This document shows, one piece after another, positions 58,652-64,000 of a stretch of 64,000 nt of DNA; the first letter of the stretch is position 1; the number at the start of each line of letters is the position of its first letter. The translations under genes were made by a program, and so were the position numbers. Origin of the DNA: Hyaloscypha bicolor E (taxonomy: Eukaryota; Ascomycota; Leotiomycetes; Helotiales; Hyaloscyphaceae); the NCBI RefSeq assembly GCF_002865645.1, contig NW_020194518.1, positions 1,115,463 to 1,179,462 of the forward strand, written 5' to 3'. The notes below the pieces were generated by a model. It was not told where the DNA came from. It ran no database searches and was given only the letters and a program-made list of their open reading frames with translations.

Positions 58652-58660
58652 TGCGGGGAA
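58652..58660 (+). promoter_or_regulatory. Candidate operator TGCGGGGAA between HIBADH copy 2 and MBL copy 2
   Basis: An exact TGCGGGGWA match midway in the 401-bp divergent promoter, about 200 bp from both start codons. Confidence 0.45.
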
Positions 58661-58850
58661 CCCAACCACCAAATCAACTTACCCCAACCCCTTCAACCCG
58701 AGTGAGGCTCATCAAACTCTAGGAGACATGATCCCGAGCACCTTCCTAAACAAGCTTATTGTGTGCAATAATCGTGCTTCCTTGATGTTGTTCTTCTTCT
58801 TCATTTCTTGAATTCGAGTTCTCAAATTCGATTCTATTCAGGGGGGAGAA

Positions 58851-59924
58851 ATGTCCTCAATTTTCGTCAAACAAACGGCCCCACCTTCTCCCCCTTTAAA
58901 CACTACACTCGCAACAGTCCAAGTACACGCCCTTTCAGCAGGCCACCTCACTTTGCCTGAATGGCACTTCGTATCTCCAGCTTCAGATACAGCACGAAGC
59001 ACTGTGCCATCACTATCATTTCTCATCCATCATGAAAACTCGGAAACTGGGAAGAAGACGAGAATTGTATTCGACCTTGGGCTGAGGAGGGATCTGGAGA
59101 GATATTCAAGGCCGATACAACAGCATGCTGCGACGAGAAGACCGATTTCAACAAACCCGGATGTAGTGAAGAGTCTAGCTGCTGGGGGGCTGACGCCGGA
59201 GGATATTGATTTTGTTGTTTACTCTCATGTAACGAACGCCAACTCTTCTCCTCTAGGAGTTTACTGATACTTTACACAGATACACTGGGATCACATCGGT
59301 GAACCGCGAGATTTCGATAAAAGTACATTCGTAGTCGGTTCAGGGGCGGCCTCTCTCCTCCAAGGAACATCAACCTCCCTCCGCGGTGGCCATTCCTTCT
59401 TCGAAGCCGATCTCCTGCCACCATCAAGGACGATCGAGCTCTCAAACCCAAACTCACAGTCACCACAAGATGGCGTAGATAAGAAAACAAGCACGCCAGA
59501 TTTTTACCAGCCATGGACTGCCCACCTCAACCTCCCCCATGTAATGGACATCTTCCTTGACGGCAGCCTCTACATAGTCGACGCGCCAGGGCACTTGCCA
59601 GGCCACATCAACCTGCTCGCGCGCACTTCACCCAATTCATACGTCTACCTCGCAGGTGATGCATGTCACGATCGGAGGATCATGCGAAAGGAGAAACAGA
59701 TTGGGACTTGGGAAGATGCGGAGGGCATTACGTGCTGTATTCACGCGAATCGAGAGAAGGCGGAGGAGATGATTAAGACAATAGGTGAGTTGGAAGAGAG
59801 AGGGGTTGAGGTTATTTTTGCGCATGATGTGGAGTGGGAGCAGGATTCGAAGAATGAGGGGAGGTTTTGGGGTGAGGAGGGCAGGAGAGGGAAGAGGAGG
59901 GCTTGCTGTACTTGGTTGTATTAA
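58851..59924 (+). CDS. Metallo-beta-lactamase-fold hydrolase (lactonase-like), copy 2
   Basis: Exons 58851-59228 and 59280-59924 give 340 aa. The intron (GTAACG..ACACAG) splits the metal motif between His126 and Ile127; the rejoined motif is SHIHWDHIG. Further ligands are in APGHLPGHINLL, AGDACHD and FAHDVEW. It is similar to copy 1 along its whole length (TVPSLSFLIHHE, VFDLGLRRDLERY, FVVGSGAASLL) but with a longer middle insert and a basic C-terminal tail. Expected to open a lactone or lactam ring. It is followed at 315 bp on the same strand by CMD copy 2. Confidence 0.92.
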
Positions 59925-60062
59925 AGTTGAGGGGGATTTGGTTATGTGCATATACATATTTCACAAACCTATCAAATATATGATCCTGTTTTTGCTTGAA
60001 ATCAACAATATCCCAAGGCATCAACTTGTAACGTTGGTGTTCTTCGGGGAACCCACATAATT

Positions 60063-60071
60063 TACCCCGCA
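60063..60071 (-). promoter_or_regulatory. Candidate operator TGCGGGGTA upstream of CMD copy 2
   Basis: An exact TGCGGGGWA match, on the minus strand, about 170 bp before the start at 60240. Confidence 0.4.
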
Positions 60072-60239
60072 GACTACCCCACCTTGAGTTCGCAAACAAA
60101 CAGCCGAGAAACCCCCCCTTGTTTTCACAACACTTCATTGAAACCACCCAATACATACTCGCCATACAAGCCAACGGTATCTTCTTTCCTCACCAAAACA
60201 TTCGTTCCCCTTCTGCACACCTATCAAAACAACCTGAAA

Positions 60240-61116
60240 ATGACTTCCCTAACCCCAGACCAAACCTCCCTAAAAGAAAAATACACCTCCACCCTGGGGC
60301 CCTCCTCCTGGACTGAAGGCTGCGAGTCTCTATTGAAACTATCCCCAGAAATGCTGAAAGCCAGTCTCCACATGTCTTCCGTCCCAAAAAAGAAGTCTCA
60401 TCTCTCCCCCAAAATCCAATCCCTCATCGCACTTTCCGTCGACAGCGCATCAACACACCTGTACATACCAGGAATCCACGACCACATTAAAGAAGCCATC
60501 AAAAACGGAGCCTCCCAAGCGGAAATCATGGAAGTTCTCGAGTTGACAAGCACGCTGGGAATCCACGCATGCAATATCGGCGTCCCAATGCTCTGCGAGG
60601 TGATGCGTGAACTTGGCGGATACGAAAGCTATCTCGAAGCAGAGGAAGATGAGATGAGGAAGAAATTAAGAGAGGAGTTTACGGAGAAGAGGGGATATTG
60701 GCATACATTCTGGGAAGACTTTCTCAGGTTGGATCCGGAGTTTTTTGGGGCTTATTTGGAGTTCTCGACTGTTCCTTGGGTTAAGGATGTTAAAGGGGAT
60801 CGGACAGGGGGTGGAGTGCTGGAACCAAAGGTATGCAACATTCCCGTCTTGTTTAGTTTTGGGGTAAGGAGGGCGAAAGGGGGAGATGAATGCTAATGGG
60901 AGATGTCAGGTTAAAGAACTGATTTACTGTGCCTTCGATGTCGCGGCGACGCACCTTTACCAGCCTGGACTTAAGCTGCATATGAGGAATGCGTTAGGGT
61001 ATGGGGCAACTCCCGAGGAGATCATGGAGGTGCTTGAGATTGCGACGTTGTTGAGTATTCATACTTTGGAGGTAGCGACTCCGATTCTTGACCAGTACAC
61101 AACTGGCAAAGCTTAA
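60240..61116 (+). CDS. Carboxymuconolactone decarboxylase-fold protein with two CMD/AhpD-like domains
   Basis: Exons 60240-60830 and 60910-61116 give 265 aa. Two homologous helical halves: LSPKIQSLIALSVDSASTHL then EVLELTSTLGIHACNIGVPM, and VKELIYCAFDVAATHLYQPG then EVLEIATLLSIHTLEVATPI. Internal duplication of the CMD unit is therefore visible directly. No CxxC redox pair is present, so peroxidase activity of AhpD type is unlikely. Acid residues and His in each half could serve a decarboxylase or lactone-isomerase role, but this is inference. It lies downstream of MBL copy 2 and convergent with the MFS permease gene. Confidence 0.9.
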
Positions 61117-61311
61117 GTTGTAGACGAAACTAAACCATGCTTTCCATCCAAAGGAAATCCCACCAATAAGTGAACTTAAAAACTCGCAGAAAAGTATTGT
61201 AACTTCAAAGAAAAATAATTTTTGAACGTTTCAAGTCTTTGTATATAAATTGAGCAAACGGACTGGCGTAAAACAGCTGAGTACTTCTCTTACCCTTAAA
61301 CGCATCTTCAA

Positions 61312-63074
61312 CTAGAACTGATACTTGAACCCAGGGGACCTGTCAGTGTATTCTCCAGCTGGAGTTACATAGCCCTCGGCAATAAACTTCTTCTTCCCTG
61401 CTTCTCTTTTCACATACATATACCTAACAATCCACCACCCAATCCACGCGAACGCCAAACACCCCAAACTCCAAGAATGGCCCAAAGTATATTTTGGCGC
61501 CGCCTTCGTCTGATAAATCTGCCCACTCACCACCCCACCAATATTCGTCAGAGCGAGCAAGATTCCTAAACTTGCGGCACGTTTTCCATCAGGAGCGCAG
61601 TTTCCGGAAAGCCACGCGATATTAGTTCCCGTGCAAAGGAAGCAGGCCGTGGCGATCAGGTAGGTGGCGAAGTAACGGACGCCCGCAGAGACATCACAGA
61701 GGAGGATTGCGTATCCGGCTATGCCGACCGGAGCGCAGACGACTATGGTGAAGAAACGGGCGTTGTATTTGTCGGAGATGTACGCGCCGATTGCATAAAC
61801 GATCGCTCCCCAGAGGTTGACTGTGTTTGGTTAGTGATTGTGGACAAAGATGATCGAGTTGAGGAGTACATACCTGGAATCACGAGGTATTGAGACTGGA
61901 CAGTGGAATAGTGGAAGCCATTCTTAATGATAATTGGTAAGAAGGTTCCAAAACCTAGGCTTCAAGTTAGCAAGTGGACAAAGTTATAGTTGGTAGGATC
62001 TACAAACCGTAGAGAATGGTGACCACAGCGATCTGAATCACCCCATGGCCCCAACTCTTGGGGTCCTTGGCAGCCTCCTTGATATCTTTCATGTTGTAGT
62101 GCCCAGTGCCGCCACTATATGACTCAGCAAGCTCAGCACGGTGCTTCATGAGTGCTTTGTCTTCGTCGTTCAGGAAATAAGCTGTTTGGTAATTCTTCGG
62201 GACTAGAAAGATGCACATCGCCGCCCACACTACGGTGATGATGCCTTCAAGAATATAAAGCCTGTAGATCTGTAAGACAAAATATTTATAGAGCAGGGTG
62301 TGAGAGTTACCAGCGCCACCCCGGGTAGCCGGCCACGCCGTCCATGTGCAAAATTGCCCAGGCTAGCAGACCGCCGAAGGCTCCTGACAAGGCCGAAGCA
62401 ACTAAGTCATCGTTAAACAGAAACTAAAGTGAGAGACATGGGCACTTACTAAATAGGTAAGCAACTCGTATAGCAAGTTCTTCTCGCTTGTACCAATTGC
62501 ATAGGAGCAACGTCATGGAGGGGAAGAGACACCCCTCGAAGAATCCGAGGAAAATACGGGTCACAACCAGAGACGAAAATCCCTTGACGAATCCGGTGCT
62601 TAGACAAACGATGCCCCAGCAGAAGGTAATGAAGGGGATGACTCGATTGAATTGGAGGCGTTTGACGAGGATTGATGTTGGGAACTGATGCGTTTATTAG
62701 CCGGAGAGGACGTGGTCCGGAGCTCACCATTGGCTTACCTCTGCAAGAATGTAGAAGATATAAAAGACGGAAACCGCGGTCTAGAAAACAAGATTAGTAT
62801 GTTAGAAGAGGTTTCATGTAAGGGAATAAACATTTAGTTCCGAGCCTTTCAACCCAATATCCATAATCATTCCCTGTGTTGCCGCGAACCCAATGTTACC
62901 TCTGTCAAGATAGCTGATGAGCATCAACATCATCATGACAGGTGCGATGAACAAATCCAGCTTTCGAAGAAGCTTCGCCTCTTTCTTCTTGTACTCAATT
63001 GACTCCGGAGTTTCTTGCTCGACATCTTCGGTGAAGCTGTCTTGAGCCTTCTCTTCGGTTATGGATGAAGCCAT
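61312..63074 (-). CDS. MFS permease of the DAL5/anion:cation symporter family
   Basis: A multi-exon gene starting at the ATG at 63074 (exon 1 62832-63074) and ending at 61312. Family motifs: a hydrophilic N-terminus with RKLDLFIAPVMMMLMLISYL then DRGNIGFAAT, the second-helix exon TAVSVFYIFYILAE, RIFLGFFEGCLFPSMTLLLC then NWYKREELA, and GWRWLYILEG. The C-terminal half shows NIAWLSGNCAPDGKRAASLG and NIGGVVSGQIYQTKAAPKY. Twelve helices are expected. Relatives carry allantoate, nicotinate, tartrate and other small carboxylates across the plasma membrane, so it would be the uptake step for the cluster. Internal splice sites were set only approximately; I see no break. Confidence 0.9.
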
Positions 63075-63240
63075 CTTGAATTAATTAATCTAGACGAAGA
63101 GTGACCTTTGTTGGCGTCGAGTTTGGCAGAGATGCAGCGATCTGCGTCTATTATGAGTCCTCGAACATCAGGCTTTTTTATGCCAGGGCCTGATTCGAGC
63201 ACCAATTTTGGGGTAAAGAAAAGTGAGGTGAATCTTACGT

Positions 63241-63249
63241 TGCGGGGAA
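63241..63249 (+). promoter_or_regulatory. Candidate operator TGCGGGGAA upstream of the MFS permease
   Basis: An exact TGCGGGGWA match, 167 bp upstream of the start at 63074. Confidence 0.4.
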
Positions 63250-63803
63250 ATATCAGAAAGATCCTGGTATTCCAATTTCTTTCAAGTCGGCCATTTCTGA
63301 AGCCCGGGAATAAGCAGTGCAAGTCTCAGGCCCACGATTCCATCCATCCCACTTTTCAATTCCCACGACGTCAGACGGCTGCTTGGATGCGCCCTGGGGA
63401 AAGTTCTCCAACGACGGGGGTATGTTTGTGCTTACCAGAGTGATCGACATGGAACTGAGGGGAAGAAGCTGTGCCTTCGGGGCGAGGCCCGAAAGCCGAC
63501 GCTTTGCAGGAATTGAACCGAAGGGGGAAAATAAGCCGTGGAAGTCACTTGATCTGACCTGAAGAAGAAGGAGTCGTGTTAAGGTATTGTTGGTCTTTTT
63601 GTAGCTGTTTGATATGTCTAAAAGAGTTAACTTTTCTCCGCATCACACCCCTCTCCCGGTTCCTCAGCCACCTGCCATGAAAAGGGAGGCGAGAAATGTT
63701 AAGCGAACCCCTATTTAAGCATTAAAATTAATCGGAATTATGAACATTCCTCCTAGCGCTCCGTCTACTACCTAAGGCAAGAAAATACCTCAGACAATGG
63801 AAT
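63250..63803. other. Intergenic region right of the permease
   Basis: Distal promoter of the permease and 3' flank of the partial gene at the edge. No further gene seen. Confidence 0.4.
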
Positions 63804-64000
63804 CTACTTCGGCGCATAGATAAAAGCCAACTGATCCATTTCATCCCCATCCTGCCCCATGAACCCAACAATTTGCCACCCACTCGGCGCCGAAAATGTA
63901 GCACAATCACTCGTGCTTGTGCCAGCCGCCAGCGTCCTCCCCAGGCTCGTCGTAGCTAGAATATAAAAATTCCTCGTCTGGCCGCTCTTCTGGCCCTGGC
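63804..64000 (-). CDS. 3' end of a gene with a jacalin-like lectin C-terminus, 5' part outside window
   Basis: The last 65 codons before the stop at 63804 read on the minus strand. They include RNFYILATTSLGRTLAAGTS and GWQIVGFMGQDGDEMDQLAF then IYAPK. The final G-x-x-G-D-E-x-D-x-L-x-x-IY pattern is that of jacalin-related beta-prism lectin repeats, which bind glycans. The full domain layout, and whether it belongs to a hydrolase or a stand-alone lectin, cannot be told. Confidence 0.6.
   Translation of the reverse strand, partial: QGQKSGQTRNFYILATTSLGRTLAAGTSTSDCATFSAPSGWQIVGFMGQDGDEMDQLAFIYAPK

Noticed and set aside
46243..63074. Reading the cluster as a complete beta-ketoadipate or RutA-type pyrimidine pathway
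   Set aside because: Key partner enzymes (muconate cycloisomerase, thiolase, CoA transferase, or RutB-F) are absent from the window.
1..64000. CRISPR arrays, rRNA genes, tRNA genes, bacterial-type operons
   Set aside because: No regularly spaced repeats, no rRNA blocks and no convincing cloverleaf with B-box were seen; gene structure is eukaryotic.

Overview
The window looks like nuclear DNA of a filamentous ascomycete (Pezizomycotina). Genes carry short GT-AG introns, many protein families are fungus-specific (HET, DUF3176, DUF3425 bZIP, Zn2Cys6, CmcJ-like, fungal SLATT, fungal rhodopsin-like), and an 8-9 kb AT-rich block carries the C-to-T/G-to-A signature of repeat-induced point mutation (RIP). 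I cannot name the species; codon use and gene content do not decide it.

Layout. 1-3730: a 5'-truncated CmcJ/NvfI-type oxygenase gene, a two-helix SLATT-domain gene and a secreted acid-phosphatase-like phosphoesterase. 4318-5574: two small TIR transposons, one carrying a nested insertion. 5974-13184: a run of decayed genes: a HET-domain pseudogene, a secreted metallophosphoesterase with one RIP-type nonsense codon, and a GMC oxidoreductase pseudogene. 14096-17696: a Zn2Cys6 regulator convergent with an LLM-type flavin monooxygenase. 18157-24020: membrane-protein debris, nested MITEs and a D-amino-acid oxidase ending in SKL. 24419-25806: a Pth11/rhodopsin-like membrane protein with a polyproline N-terminus. 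27723-36693: a stacked transposon nest. It has a hAT-like element, then a Tc1/mariner-like element with about 120-bp TIRs that contains a RIPed Ty3/gypsy chromovirus and a clean 143-bp MITE. 36877-45120: a DUF3176 pseudogene, a bZIP gene with one in-frame stop, an SDR gene and a long disordered nuclear-type protein.

46243-63074 is the most coherent block and my main candidate for an undescribed system. It is a compact catabolic-type cluster with paired paralogues: two 3-hydroxyisobutyrate-dehydrogenase-like enzymes, two metallo-beta-lactamase-fold hydrolases and two carboxymuconolactone-decarboxylase-fold proteins. With them are one zinc alcohol dehydrogenase, one alpha/beta hydrolase, one DAL5-type MFS permease and one C2H2 + fungal_trans regulator. 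Several genes are divergently paired on short promoters. A 9-mer, TGCGGGG(A/T)A, recurs in five promoters of this block, including that of the regulator. I infer uptake of a carboxylate or lactone, ring opening by the MBL enzymes and oxidation/reduction of hydroxyacids and alcohols. The substrate is unknown. The right edge holds the 3' end of a gene resembling a jacalin-like lectin.

All intron positions were read by eye from splice consensus and frame continuity. No alignment or database search was run.
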